Shown here in pieces: positions 50,859-60,596 of a stretch of DNA of 64,000 nucleotides. Position numbers and translations under genes: made by a program. This DNA comes from Aliarcobacter sp017996075 (GTDB lineage: Bacteria; Campylobacterota; Campylobacteria; Campylobacterales; Arcobacteraceae). The stretch lies in the NCBI RefSeq assembly GCF_051062515.1, contig NZ_JAMXEK010000003.1; one strand, 5' to 3'. Under the pieces are notes generated by a model. It was not told the origin of the DNA and did no database searches. It saw nothing but the letters and a program-made list of their open reading frames with translations. The stretch's first letter is position 1, and each line of letters starts with the position of its first letter.

Positions 50859-52064
50859 ATGATTACATTAAATGATATAAAAGATGCCCAAAAAAGGCTA
50901 GATGGTACAGTTTATAAAACTCCGCTAATGAAAGCTCCTTTTTTAAGTATCCAAAAAAATGCTGAAATTTTCTTCAAAGAAGACAATCTACAACTAACAG
51001 GAAGTTTTAAATTAAGAGGAGCTTTTAATAAAGTTGCAATGCTTGATGATGAAAAAAAAGCTGCTGGAGTTGTAGCAGCAAGCGCTGGAAATCATGCTCA
51101 AGGTTTAGCTTTTGCAGCTTCCTATTTTAAATGTGAAGCAACTATTTTTATGCCAGAAGCAACTCCACTTACAAAAGTTTTAGGTGTTAAATCTTATGGT
51201 GCAAATGTTGTTTTAACTGGTGAAAACTTCGATGAAGCATATGCTAGTGCAATAAAATTTGCAAAAGATAACAACAAAGAGTTTGTTCATCCATTTGCTG
51301 ATGATGAAGTAATAGCAGGTCAAGGAACTATTGCTTTAGAAATTTTAGAAAAAATTGATAATATTGACGAAATAATCGTACCAATAGGTGGTGGTGGATT
51401 GATTTCTGGAGTTGCAATTGCAGCAAAAAGTATAAATCCAAATATAAAAATCACAGGTGTAGTTGCTAGTGGTGCAAAAGGTATGAAAGAGAGTTTTGAA
51501 GCAAGAATGCCAATAGACTCATCTAGTGTTAGAACTATTGCAGATGGAATTGCCGTTCGTGATGTTAATCCAAAGTTACTAGATATTATTTTGGAATATG
51601 TTGATGAAATTGTTGAAGTAAGTGATAATGAAACAGCAAATGCAATTCTTTTTTTACTAGAAAAACATAAACTTATGGTTGAAGGTGCTGGTGCTGTTAG
51701 TGTTGCAGCTATTATGCACGATAAAGTAAATATTGAAAATAAAAAAGTATGTGCGGTTGTAAGTGGTGGAAACATAGATGTTACTATGCTTTCAATAATA
51801 ATAGAAAAAGGTTTAATAAAATCTCATAGAAAAATGAATTTAATAGTAACTTTAATGGATAAACCAGGTGCTTTAATGCACTTAACAGATATTTTCACTC
51901 AATGTTCAGCAAATATTGTAGAGATTGATTTTGATAGAAATTCTGTAAAATTAGAGTTTGGCGAAGCTTATGTAACTATTGCTTTGGCAACAAAGGGTGA
52001 AGAGCATCAAGAGCAAATAAGAGAAAATTTGAAACAAAATGGATATAGATTTAAACAAATTTAG
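50859..52064 (+). CDS. ilvA: Threonine ammonia-lyase with ACT domain
   Basis: The enzyme deaminates threonine to 2-oxobutyrate, the entry to isoleucine synthesis. The 401-residue protein has a PLP fold with the cofactor lysine in GSFKLRGAFNK, the phosphate loop GGGGLISG, and ASAGNHAQGLAFAA. A single C-terminal ACT domain (about 325-400: MNLIVTLMDKPGALMHLTDIFTQ) may bind isoleucine or valine. The one-ACT form of about 400 residues is shorter than the two-domain E. coli IlvA. It is monocistronic. A purely catabolic (TdcB-like) role is less likely because of the ACT domain. Confidence 0.93.
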   Translation: MITLNDIKDAQKRLDGTVYKTPLMKAPFLSIQKNAEIFFKEDNLQLTGSFKLRGAFNKVAMLDDEKKAAGVVAASAGNHAQGLAFAASYFKCEATIFMPEATPLTKVLGVKSYGANVVLTGENFDEAYASAIKFAKDNNKEFVHPFADDEVIAGQGTIALEILEKIDNIDEIIVPIGGGGLISGVAIAAKSINPNIKITGVVASGAKGMKESFEARMPIDSSSVRTIADGIAVRDVNPKLLDIILEYVDEIVEVSDNETANAILFLLEKHKLMVEGAGAVSVAAIMHDKVNIENKKVCAVVSGGNIDVTMLSIIIEKGLIKSHRKMNLIVTLMDKPGALMHLTDIFTQCSANIVEIDFDRNSVKLEFGEAYVTIALATKGEEHQEQIRENLKQNGYRFKQI

Positions 52065-52154
52065 ATTAATTTTTTATATTTATAAAGATTTTAGAAAACA
52101 AATATTATAATCAGCGCATAATTTAGTAATCGTAGAAAAGAAAAAAGGAAGAAA

Positions 52155-52841
52155 ATGGAAGGAAGATTGTTTACATTCTTAGGAACTATTGGTGGTCACG
52201 GACAAGAGTGGATAATTTTATCTCACTTTGTTTTAGTAATTGGAATTATTTTTCTAGTTTCTAGAATGGCTACAAGAAAAATGCAACTAGTTCCAACAGG
52301 AAGCCAAAATGTTTTAGAAGCATTTGTAGGTGGTATTATTGCTATGGGTAGCGATACTATGGGTGAAAAAAATGCTAGAGTTTATATGCCATTAATTGGT
52401 TCTTTGGCTTTAGTTATATTTGTTAGTAATATGATAGGAGTAATTCCAGGTTTTGAAGCACCAACAAGTAATATTAACTTTACTGCATCTTTAGCTATCA
52501 TTGTTTTTGTATATTACAACTATTTAGGAATCAAGAAAAATGGTTTTGTAAACTATTTTAAACACTTTATGGGTCCAATGCCAGTATTAGCTCCTTTAAT
52601 GTTTCCAATTGAGATTATCTCACACTTATCAAGAATAATATCTCTATCTTTTAGGTTATTTGGTTCTATTAGAGGTGATGATATGTTCTTAATGGTACTT
52701 TTAATGTTAGTTCCATGGATTTTACCACTACCAGGGTTTTTCCTATTAACTGCATTTGGTGTTTTACAAGCATTTATTTTTAGTATCCTAACATATGTTT
52801 ATATTGCTGGATCTATTATGATGGAAGAAGAGCATCACTAA
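52155..52841 (+). CDS. atpB: ATP synthase F0 subunit a
   Basis: Subunit a forms the proton half-channels next to the c-ring in the membrane. The 228-residue protein has five or six membrane helices, with the essential arginine region SHLSRIISLSFRLFGSIRGDDM and the C-terminal QAFIFSILTYVYIAGS. In Campylobacterota atpB is often separated from the main atp operon, as here: it stands alone with its own promoter region and a terminator immediately downstream. Confidence 0.96.
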   Translation: MEGRLFTFLGTIGGHGQEWIILSHFVLVIGIIFLVSRMATRKMQLVPTGSQNVLEAFVGGIIAMGSDTMGEKNARVYMPLIGSLALVIFVSNMIGVIPGFEAPTSNINFTASLAIIVFVYYNYLGIKKNGFVNYFKHFMGPMPVLAPLMFPIEIISHLSRIISLSFRLFGSIRGDDMFLMVLLMLVPWILPLPGFFLLTAFGVLQAFIFSILTYVYIAGSIMMEEEHH

Positions 52842-52865
52842 GAAGTTCTTAGTATAAATAAATTA

Positions 52866-52901
52866 AAAAAAGGGAGTGAGTTTTGCTTACTCCCTTTTTT
52901 A
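52866..52901 (+). terminator. Terminator of atpB
   Basis: AAAAAAGGGAGTGAG (52866-52880) pairs with CTTACTCCCTTTTTT (52886-52900), with one G-U pair, around TTTTG, ending in T. It lies between atpB and the thiE-like gene and shows that the latter must start after it. Confidence 0.85.
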
Positions 52902-52914
52902 TTTGGAAGAAAAT

Positions 52915-53478
52915 ATGAGAAATATAAAATCTTATCTAATAACAGATCCAAACTATTTTTCTGATAATAAAGAAATTTTTAAAGAAAAATTAATAGCTGT
53001 TTTAAAAAATCATAAAATTGATTTCGCTTGTTTTAGAGATAAAAGTTCTCAAAATATTGAAGAGTTAGCAAAAATATTTTTACAAATTTGTAAAGAGTTT
53101 AAAATAGAAAATATTTTAATTAACTCAAATATATCATTAGCAATCAAATTAGGTTTTGATGGAGTTCATCTAAATTCACAACAGTTTGATAAAATCGAAA
53201 ATGCAAAAAAATCAAAACTTATCACAATTATCTCTTGTCATAATTTAGAAGAGTTAGACAAGGCAATAAATAAAAATATAGATTTTGTAACATACTCTCC
53301 TATTTTTGATACACCAAACAAAGGTGAATCAAAAGGAGTAGATAAATTAAATGAAGTTATAGAAAAATTTCCAAATCTAAAAATATTTGCACTTGGTGGA
53401 ATAATACAAAATGAGCAGATAAAAGAGATAGAAAAAACTAAAGCTTACGGTTTTGCATCTATTAGATATTTTGTCTAA
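52915..53478 (+). CDS. thiE: Thiamine-phosphate synthase-like protein (ThiE/TenI type)
   Basis: ThiE joins the pyrimidine and thiazole moieties of thiamine. I start at ATG 52915 (MRNIKSYLITDPNYF), which has GGAAGA upstream; an earlier start at 52876 would lie inside the atpB terminator. The 187-residue protein has the TIM-barrel motifs FACFRDKSS, ILINSNISLAIKLGFDGVHLNS, DFVTYSPIFDTPNKG and IFALGGI. It is short for ThiE, and the usual RxK start motif and phosphate loop are only partly kept, so a TenI-like role remains possible. Its stop overlaps that of the convergent helicase gene. Confidence 0.75.
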   Translation: MRNIKSYLITDPNYFSDNKEIFKEKLIAVLKNHKIDFACFRDKSSQNIEELAKIFLQICKEFKIENILINSNISLAIKLGFDGVHLNSQQFDKIENAKKSKLITIISCHNLEELDKAINKNIDFVTYSPIFDTPNKGESKGVDKLNEVIEKFPNLKIFALGGIIQNEQIKEIEKTKAYGFASIRYFV

Positions 53479-56204
53479 ACTTCAAAAAATTCTATACTAT
53501 CTTCTTTTAAATAAACTAAATATCCATCCACATTTTTAATATTAAAGATTTCACTAACAGCTTTTTTATAATACTCAACTTGTGTTTTATGAGAATATAA
53601 AACTTCTGTTGTCGTTTTATAATCAACAATAATAAATCTATCATTTTTATATAAAAGTAGGTCTAAAATTTTTATCTCTTCATTGTAAATCAAAGCTTGT
53701 TCTTGAACTATTTGTGCATCTTTAATTAAATTTTGAAATTTATCATTTTTAATTAAATTTTGAATAATATTTTTTATAGATACAAAATCAAGTTCGTCTA
53801 AATAGTTAAAATATTTTGCTTTTGATAAATTCAAACTATGATTTAAAGCTTTTTCATCAAAGTTACTCATCATTTCTAAAGTATAGTGCGTAGCAAGTCC
53901 AAAATATTTTGATTTTAATATATCACTATTTACAATATTATTTTTTGAAGATTTTATATCTTGTTTACCTAAATTTAATGGTTCATAAAAAATCTTTTTA
54001 TTACTATTTTTTCTCTGTACTACTTCACTTAAGATTAAATTTCCAAATTTAAAAGCTTTTATATTCAAAATATCAAATACACTACTTTTCTCTTTTTTAA
54101 ATACAATTAGATTATTTTTTGCACGAGTTAGTGCAACATAAAGAACATTTTTCTCATCATCAAGATTCAGATTTTTCTCTTTTTCCAAAGCTTTTTTATA
54201 GTTCTCATCAAAATTTTCATAACCAGAAACCTTATAATATATATTTTCTAAATTAATATTTTCATAATCAAACAAAAGTGAGCTTTTATCATTATTCTTT
54301 CTTTTTATTCTATCAATTAAAATAGTTGTATGAAACTCTAATCCTTTTGATTTAAAAATTGTAAGTATTTGTAAACCAGAGTTCTCACTATTTTCAATAC
54401 TAATATCTAATTTATCAATCTCATAAATAAAATCAACTATATTAAAATAAGTATTTGATTGCTCTATTAGTTTTATAATATTTTCATCTACAATATCAAA
54501 ATAAGTTGCAATAAAATAGATAACTTTTTCTACACTTAACTCATTTAAATCAATATCTAACAAAAATTCACTATTTATATCTTTTCCTACAAGAGCATTA
54601 AAATTTTCTCTGTAAATATCCTCTTTAAAATATATATATTTTATAGCATTTATAAGTGCTTTTACATTCTGTTGATTAATTAATTTAGAACTCATATCTG
54701 TTCTAATTTTTAGATTTGGTAATTTTTCTTTTAAATAGTAAAAAAGTTCTAAAACATCACTATTTGTATAACATAAAATTGCGATATCATTTTCATTAAT
54801 ACCACTATTTAATAGCTCATTTATTTTATTAAAAATAGATATAAACTTCTCATCACTTTGTAAATTTGGATCTTCTATAACCTCTACAAATCCATCTTTT
54901 CTAATACTTTTTTGAGCTAAATAATCATAGTTTGAAAGATTTAAAAAAGTATGATTTACAAAGTCAATAATATTTTTAGAAGACCTATAGTTTGTATTTA
55001 GATCTTCAAGTTTTATATTACTATTTTCACTCAAAACAAAATCAAAAAGCTCTCTTTTTCCCCCACGAAATCTATAAATACTCTGTTTTGGATCTCCAAC
55101 ATAAAAAAATGTTTTAAATTTTTCACTATCTCCAGCAATGACCTCATCAATTAGAGGTTTAAGAATTTTATATTGTAAAATTGAAGTATCTTGAAACTCA
55201 TCTATTAAAATATGGTTATAGTTACTATCTAATCTAAAATATAAAAAATCTTTATTGATTTTATTACTTAAAAGTTCGTAAACTAAATTTGAAATATCAT
55301 TAAACTCAAAATAGTTTTTTTCAATATTAAAGCTCTTCTTAAACTCTTTAAAATTTATATATAGCTTAAATATTTTGTTTAGGCTATATGAAGTTCTTAA
55401 TTTATAGTAGTTTAACAAACTATCTCTAAGTTCTAAAAATACAATATTTATCTCTTCATTTGCACATTTTTTAAAATATGAGTAATCATAAATACTCTCT
55501 TTTTCTATCCAAGTATTTGCAAAAAGTTCATCAAAGTTTGTAAAAGATACAGCTTTTATAGCGCTATTACTAGCATTTGGACAGTTTAAAATATGTTCTT
55601 TTATCTTAAAAGCTTTTTGCAAAATATCATCTTTTATAAGATTAATTAATTTTGCATCTATTTCTACTGGATTTATATTTTCATTTTTTTCAATTAATAT
55701 TTTAAATAGTTCAAAAATAGAGTTAAATTTTTTCTTCTCATATAAAGAGAACTCAACTAACTCTTTGAAGCCATTCTCATCTAAACTTTGTAAAAATTTA
55801 TAACTCAAAACTTCCATATCATCATTTGCAATTTTAAAATCATCACTTATTCCAATATATCCACAAAACTCTCGTAAAATCTTATTTACGAACTTATCAA
55901 TAGTAAAAATACTTGAACTATCATTTATAAATAGTTTTATAAGTAGTGATTTTTTAGATAAGATTTGCTCTTTTGTAAAATTTGATACTTTTATAATCTC
56001 ATTTAAATATGCTTCGTCATCACCTAATGTTTGAAGTGTATTAAAAACTCTTTGACTCATCTCAGCTGCTGCTTTATTTGTAAAAGTTAGAGTTAAGATT
56101 TCGCTAGGTTTTGCACCTTTTAGAAGTAAACTAATATATCTTACCGTTAATGCAAAAGTTTTTCCACTCCCTGCACTGGCTTTTAATGCTAAATATTTTT
56201 CCAT
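53475..56204 (-). CDS. addA: AddA/RecB-like helicase-nuclease
   Basis: The 909-residue protein is the UvrD-type helicase/nuclease subunit of an AddAB-like double-strand-break repair complex. Helicase motifs run I (KASAGSGKTFALTVRY), Ia (LTFTNKAAAEMSQRV), II (HILIDEFQDTS), III (FFYVGDPKQSIYRFRGGK), IV (LNTNYRSSKNI), V (LQILTIFKSKGLEF) and VI (NVLYVALTRAKNNLIVF). The C-terminal RecB-type nuclease has the metal/catalytic motif FIIVDYKTT, with an upstream ATHYTLE helix. It is somewhat shorter than Firmicute AddA (about 1200) but typical for this phylum. No addB gene is adjacent. Confidence 0.9.
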   Translation of the reverse strand: MEKYLALKASAGSGKTFALTVRYISLLLKGAKPSEILTLTFTNKAAAEMSQRVFNTLQTLGDDEAYLNEIIKVSNFTKEQILSKKSLLIKLFINDSSSIFTIDKFVNKILREFCGYIGISDDFKIANDDMEVLSYKFLQSLDENGFKELVEFSLYEKKKFNSIFELFKILIEKNENINPVEIDAKLINLIKDDILQKAFKIKEHILNCPNASNSAIKAVSFTNFDELFANTWIEKESIYDYSYFKKCANEEINIVFLELRDSLLNYYKLRTSYSLNKIFKLYINFKEFKKSFNIEKNYFEFNDISNLVYELLSNKINKDFLYFRLDSNYNHILIDEFQDTSILQYKILKPLIDEVIAGDSEKFKTFFYVGDPKQSIYRFRGGKRELFDFVLSENSNIKLEDLNTNYRSSKNIIDFVNHTFLNLSNYDYLAQKSIRKDGFVEVIEDPNLQSDEKFISIFNKINELLNSGINENDIAILCYTNSDVLELFYYLKEKLPNLKIRTDMSSKLINQQNVKALINAIKYIYFKEDIYRENFNALVGKDINSEFLLDIDLNELSVEKVIYFIATYFDIVDENIIKLIEQSNTYFNIVDFIYEIDKLDISIENSENSGLQILTIFKSKGLEFHTTILIDRIKRKNNDKSSLLFDYENINLENIYYKVSGYENFDENYKKALEKEKNLNLDDEKNVLYVALTRAKNNLIVFKKEKSSVFDILNIKAFKFGNLILSEVVQRKNSNKKIFYEPLNLGKQDIKSSKNNIVNSDILKSKYFGLATHYTLEMMSNFDEKALNHSLNLSKAKYFNYLDELDFVSIKNIIQNLIKNDKFQNLIKDAQIVQEQALIYNEEIKILDLLLYKNDRFIIVDYKTTTEVLYSHKTQVEYYKKAVSEIFNIKNVDGYLVYLKEDSIEFFEV

Positions 56205-56283
56205 AAATTCATTTTACTATATTTCATTTTAAAAGAGATTTTTAGATACAATCAAGACTTTAAAATTTACAAGGATATTTTTT

Positions 56284-57183
56284 ATGACAAAAACAAATCC
56301 AAAAGTTCAAACTCTAATAGATGCTATTCCATATTTCAAAAAATTTTATGGAAAAACAATAGTTATAAAATATGGTGGAAGTGCACAAACAAGCGATGAT
56401 TTAAAAGAAAAATTTGCTCAAGATATAGTTTTGCTAACACTTTTAGGAATAAAACCTATAGTTGTTCATGGTGGGGGAGCAAGAATTACAGAACTTTTAA
56501 CAAAACTTGAAATTCCTTCACATTTTGTAGATGGTTACAGAGTTACTTGTAAAGAGAGCATGAGAGTTGTTGAAATGGTTCTAAGTGGAGAGATAAATAA
56601 AAATCTTGCTTCACTATTAAATCATCATGGTGCAAAAGCTATTGGAATATCTGGAAAAGATAGCGGAATAATTAAAGCTATTCCAAAAGATGGTGGAAAA
56701 TTTGGTTACACTGGAGATATAACTTCTGTAAATGGAGAGATAATAAATAACCTTATAAAAGAGGGATTTATTCCAGTAATTGCTCCTATTGCAAATGGTG
56801 ATGAACCAAATCATCCAGGTTATAATATAAATGCTGATGTAGCAGCTTGTGAAATTGCAATGGCTGTAAAAGCTCAAAAAGTTATATTTCTAACTGATAC
56901 TGTTGGCGTTTTAAATAAAAGTGGCGAGCTAATCCAAACTTTAGATAAAGCAAATGTTGAAATGTTTAAAAAAGATGGAACAATTGCTGGTGGAATGATT
57001 CCAAAAGTTGATTCTTGTATCGAGGCTATTCATAATGGTGTAAATAAAGCTCATATTATAGATGGTAGAGTTGAACACTCAATCTTACTTGAGCTATTTA
57101 CAAGTGATGGAATAGGAACTCAATTTATAAGAGTTGATAATCCAAATAATGGAATTGATATAGAAAAATTATTAAATAGTTAA
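56284..57183 (+). CDS. argB: N-acetylglutamate kinase
   Basis: ArgB phosphorylates N-acetylglutamate, the second step of arginine synthesis. The 299-residue protein has the amino-acid-kinase fold with IVIKYGGSAQ (ATP), PIVVHGGGARIT (acetylglutamate loop), ISGKDSGIIKA, NINADVAACEIAMAVKAQKVIFLTD and GGMIPKVDSCIEAI. It is followed 12 nt later by thrC in one operon and is divergent from the helicase gene. The N-terminal extension may support arginine feedback inhibition, as in hexameric forms. Confidence 0.97.
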   Translation: MTKTNPKVQTLIDAIPYFKKFYGKTIVIKYGGSAQTSDDLKEKFAQDIVLLTLLGIKPIVVHGGGARITELLTKLEIPSHFVDGYRVTCKESMRVVEMVLSGEINKNLASLLNHHGAKAIGISGKDSGIIKAIPKDGGKFGYTGDITSVNGEIINNLIKEGFIPVIAPIANGDEPNHPGYNINADVAACEIAMAVKAQKVIFLTDTVGVLNKSGELIQTLDKANVEMFKKDGTIAGGMIPKVDSCIEAIHNGVNKAHIIDGRVEHSILLELFTSDGIGTQFIRVDNPNNGIDIEKLLNS

Positions 57184-57195
57184 AAGGAAGATGGT

Positions 57196-58677
57196 ATGGG
57201 ATTTATTGAAACAAGAGGAAATGATGGTAAAAGAGCAAAAGAAATAAGCTTTAGTGAAGCTATTTTAAATCCAAGTAGCTCTTTTGGTGGACTTTATGTA
57301 CCAAAAAATTTACCAAATTTAGGTGATAGCTTTATAGAAAACCATATAAATAAAAGTTACAAAGAATTAGCTTTTGATATTTTAAAAGCTTTTGAGATTG
57401 ATATTGATGATAGTGAAATACAAAAAGCATTAGATTTATATGATAATTTTGATAATCCTTTAAATCCAAGTCCAGTTGTAAAAGTTAAAGATGATTTATA
57501 TGTAAATGAGCAGTATCACGGTCCTACAAGGGCTTTTAAAGATATGGCACTTCAACCTTTTGGTTCAATTTTTAGCTCTATTGCACAAAAAAGAGATGAA
57601 AAATACCTAATACTAGCAGCAACATCTGGAGATACTGGACCAGCTGCGCTAAATACCTTTAGAAATAAAAAAAATATTCAAGTTGTTTGTCTATATCCAG
57701 ATGGAGGAACTAGCGATGTGCAAAGACTTCAAATGGTTTGCGAAGATGGAGAAAATCTAAAAGTTTTAGGAATAAAAGGAAACTTTGATGATGCACAAAA
57801 TGCCCTAAAATCTCTTTTAGCTTCAAGCAGTTTCAAAGCTGAATTAGAAAAAGATAATATAAAATTAAGTGCTGCAAATAGTGTTAACTTTGGAAGAATT
57901 ATTTTTCAAATAATATATCACTTCTGGTCATATTTAGAACTTATTCGTCAAAATGCTATTAAAAATGGTGAAAATATATATTTAGTAGTGCCTAGTGGAA
58001 ATTTTGGGAATGTTCTTGGAGCTTATTATGCTCAAAAGATGGGACTAAATATAGAGAAACTTTTAGTTGCTTCAAATGAAAATAATATTTTAACACAATG
58101 GATAAACACAGGAATTTATGATATCAGGGATAAAGCTCTAAAACTTACAAAATCACCTGCTATGGATATATTAAAATCTTCAAATATAGAAAGAGTAATT
58201 TTTGATCTATTTGGAAGCACTAGAACAAAAGAGTTGATGGAAAATTTAAATAAAAATAATATATTTACAATGACTCAAGATGAGACAAAAGAGTTACAAA
58301 AATATTTTAGTGCTACTTTTAGTAATGACTCATTTGGTAACACTACAATAAAAGAGTTTTTGGATAGCGGATACCTTATGGATCCTCATACTGCAACTTG
58401 TATAAAAGCTTACAATGAATTAAAAGAAAAACCACTAAAAACGGTAATATACTCAACAGCAGAGTGGACAAAATTCTCACCAACTGTTTTAAATGCTTTA
58501 AATCAAGACTCTAAAAAATATAGTGATAAAGAGGCTTTAGAAGAGATTAGTACAAAATTTGGTGCTACTTTACCCCAATCTATTAAAAATCTTTTTAGTG
58601 CAAAAATAAATCACTCTTCAGTAATAAATAAAGAAAATATTGAATCTGAAATCATAAAATTTATTAGAAAATCATAA
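57196..58677 (+). CDS. thrC: Threonine synthase
   Basis: ThrC converts O-phosphohomoserine to threonine with PLP. The 493-residue protein is the long (class I) form: FGGLYVPKNLPN, the cofactor lysine in HGPTRAFKDMALQPFG, AATSGDTGPAALNTFR, SANSVNFGRIIFQIIYHFW, VVPSGNFGNVLGAYYAQKMG and DPHTATCIKAY. AAAAGGAAG precedes the ATG. It is the second gene of the argB-thrC operon. The 159-nt stretch after it carries the petA promoter. Confidence 0.96.
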   Translation: MGFIETRGNDGKRAKEISFSEAILNPSSSFGGLYVPKNLPNLGDSFIENHINKSYKELAFDILKAFEIDIDDSEIQKALDLYDNFDNPLNPSPVVKVKDDLYVNEQYHGPTRAFKDMALQPFGSIFSSIAQKRDEKYLILAATSGDTGPAALNTFRNKKNIQVVCLYPDGGTSDVQRLQMVCEDGENLKVLGIKGNFDDAQNALKSLLASSSFKAELEKDNIKLSAANSVNFGRIIFQIIYHFWSYLELIRQNAIKNGENIYLVVPSGNFGNVLGAYYAQKMGLNIEKLLVASNENNILTQWINTGIYDIRDKALKLTKSPAMDILKSSNIERVIFDLFGSTRTKELMENLNKNNIFTMTQDETKELQKYFSATFSNDSFGNTTIKEFLDSGYLMDPHTATCIKAYNELKEKPLKTVIYSTAEWTKFSPTVLNALNQDSKKYSDKEALEEISTKFGATLPQSIKNLFSAKINHSSVINKENIESEIIKFIRKS

Positions 58678-58757
58678 GATTTTCTAATAAATAACAAAAT
58701 TAAACTATTTTTAGAATATTCTATTTTTACACATTTCATTAATCATTCGTTTATAAA

Positions 58758-58771
58758 TTGACCAAAATCAA
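58758..58771 (+). promoter_or_regulatory. Crp/Fnr-type site of the petABC promoter
   Basis: TTGAC-CAAA-ATCAA has the 5-4-5 layout of Crp/Fnr operators, centred at 58764.5. TAAAAT at 58794-58799 is a good -10. The centre-to-box distance of 29.5 bp equals that at napA and gives activation from -41.5 with a start near 58806, 31 nt before the petA ATG. Confidence 0.6.
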
Positions 58772-58836
58772 TCTTTCTTAAGTATCTTTATATTAAAATC
58801 TAAGCCGATTCTAATTTTAAAAAAAGGAAGCCAAAT

Positions 58837-59337
58837 ATGTCTAAAGATACAAATAGACGAGATTTTATTGGCTACTCATTTGCTGCAGTTGCTGCAGTTG
58901 GAGGAGCCGCATCTTTGTATGGTATGAAACAGGTATGGGATCCACTTCCTAGCGTTTTAGCTGGTGGATTTACAACTATTGATTTATCTGCTTTAAAAGC
59001 AGGAGAGCCAGGAACTTTCACATGGAGAGGAAAACCTATCTTTGTTTTAAAGAAAACTGCTGATATGGAAGATAGTACGAGAGATTTAATTGTAGGTAGT
59101 GACAGATATACTGTTGCAATTGGACTTTGTACTCATCTTGGATGTATTCCAGCATGGAAAAAAGATACATGGAAATGTGCATGTCACGGTGGAGAGTTTA
59201 ATGCTAGTGGTAAACAAACTTTTGGACCACCACCTAGACCACTTGATTTGCCTCCATTTGAAGTAAAAGGGAATACTATAGTTTTAGGAAACGAAGGACC
59301 AGAGTATCAAAAAATCGCGCAAGCGTTGAAAGCATAA
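58837..59337 (+). CDS. petA: Cytochrome bc1 Rieske iron-sulfur subunit
   Basis: The Rieske protein takes electrons from menaquinol and passes them to cytochrome c1. The 166-residue protein has a twin-arginine N-terminus (TNRRDFIGYSFAAVAAVGGAAS) that also serves as its membrane anchor. The [2Fe-2S] ligands lie in CTHLGC (98-103) and CACHGG (114-119), followed by GPPPRPLDLPPF. It is the first gene of petABC, with AAAAAGGAAG before the ATG and a Crp/Fnr-type promoter site. Confidence 0.97.
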   Translation: MSKDTNRRDFIGYSFAAVAAVGGAASLYGMKQVWDPLPSVLAGGFTTIDLSALKAGEPGTFTWRGKPIFVLKKTADMEDSTRDLIVGSDRYTVAIGLCTHLGCIPAWKKDTWKCACHGGEFNASGKQTFGPPPRPLDLPPFEVKGNTIVLGNEGPEYQKIAQALKA

Positions 59338-59348
59338 GGAGACAATAG

Positions 59349-60593
59349 ATGGCAAAATTTGAAAAAGCTAACTCTGTTGGTGAGTGGTTAGAGCAAAGAC
59401 TTAATATAAAAGCAATTAACAAAGTTATGATGACTGAGTATTGGATTCCAAAAGATATTAACTTCTTATGGGCAATGGGGGTACTATTAGCTACTACATT
59501 TACTATTTTGGTAATATCTGGATTATTCTTAATGATGTACTACAAACCTGACATCAATTTAGCATTTGATTCAGTTAACTATACAATTATGCAAGAAGTT
59601 GCATTTGGTTGGTTATTTAGACATATTCATGGAGTTGCTGCTTCTGTTATATTCTTAATTATATATATTCATATGCTAACAGGTATCTACTATGGTTCAT
59701 ACAAACAAGGTAGAGAGATGATTTGGATATCAGGAATGCTACTATTTGTTACATTTAGTGCTGCTGGTTTCTCTGGATATATGCTTCCTTGGGGACAAAT
59801 GTCTTACTGGGCTGCAATGGTTATTACAAACTTATTTGGTGGAGTTCCTGTTATTGGAGATGCACTAGTTGTTTGGATTAGAGGAGATTTTAACGTTGCT
59901 GATGCAACACTTACAAGATTCTTTATGTTACATGTATTCTTATTACCAATAGCAATTATGGGATTAATAGGTTTACACTTCTATACATTAAGAATTCCTC
60001 ACGTAAACAATCAATCTTCTGATGAATTTGATTTTGATGCTGAAGCTGAAAAATATTTAAGTGGAAATAAAAAAGAGTCGAAAGTTATTCCTTTCTGGCC
60101 TGTATTTATCTCAAAAGATTTAGCAGTTCTTGGAGTATTTTTAATATTCTATTTCTATTTAGTATTCTTCCACTATAGTTTTGCTATGGACCCAGTTAAC
60201 TTTGATCCAGCTGATCCTATGGTAACACCAGCTCATATCTATCCAGAGTGGTATTTCTTATGGTCTTATGAGGTTTTAAGAGGATTCTTCTTTGATATTG
60301 CTGGAATTAAAGCATTTGATATTGGTTTAATTGCATTTGCATTTGCAAATGGTATCTTCTTTGTTTTACCATGGTTAGATAGAGATAATAAAATTTTACC
60401 AGCTCATAAAAGACCACTATTTTTTATCTGGTTCTGGTTATTAGTTGTAGATTTAATCGTATTAACTGTTTATGGAAAACTTCCTCCAACAGGTACAAAT
60501 GCTTGGGTAGGTTTCTTTGCAGCGGTAGCATTTATACTACTATTTGTTCTACTTCCAGTTATTACAAAACTTGATCAAAAAAGAAGAGGGTAA
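59349..60593 (+). CDS. petB: Cytochrome b of the bc1 complex
   Basis: Cytochrome b carries the two b-haems and both quinone sites. The 414-residue membrane protein shows FGWLFRHIHGVAASVIFLIIYIHMLTGIYYGSYKQGRE (haem histidines), GYMLPWGQMSYWAAMVITNLFGGVPVIG, FFMLHVFLLPIAIMGLIGLHFYTLR (second haem-ligand pair) and the Qo motif PEWYF. It is a single-chain cytochrome b, not split into b6 and subunit IV. The gene follows petA by 11 nt and precedes petC by three bases. Confidence 0.97.
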   Translation: MAKFEKANSVGEWLEQRLNIKAINKVMMTEYWIPKDINFLWAMGVLLATTFTILVISGLFLMMYYKPDINLAFDSVNYTIMQEVAFGWLFRHIHGVAASVIFLIIYIHMLTGIYYGSYKQGREMIWISGMLLFVTFSAAGFSGYMLPWGQMSYWAAMVITNLFGGVPVIGDALVVWIRGDFNVADATLTRFFMLHVFLLPIAIMGLIGLHFYTLRIPHVNNQSSDEFDFDAEAEKYLSGNKKESKVIPFWPVFISKDLAVLGVFLIFYFYLVFFHYSFAMDPVNFDPADPMVTPAHIYPEWYFLWSYEVLRGFFFDIAGIKAFDIGLIAFAFANGIFFVLPWLDRDNKILPAHKRPLFFIWFWLLVVDLIVLTVYGKLPPTGTNAWVGFFAAVAFILLFVLLPVITKLDQKRRG

Positions 60594-60596
60594 AAG

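Noticed and set aside
52876..52914. Longer thiE-like start at 52876
   Set aside because: It would place the start codon inside the atpB terminator and add a non-conserved N-terminus; ATG 52915 has a ribosome site.
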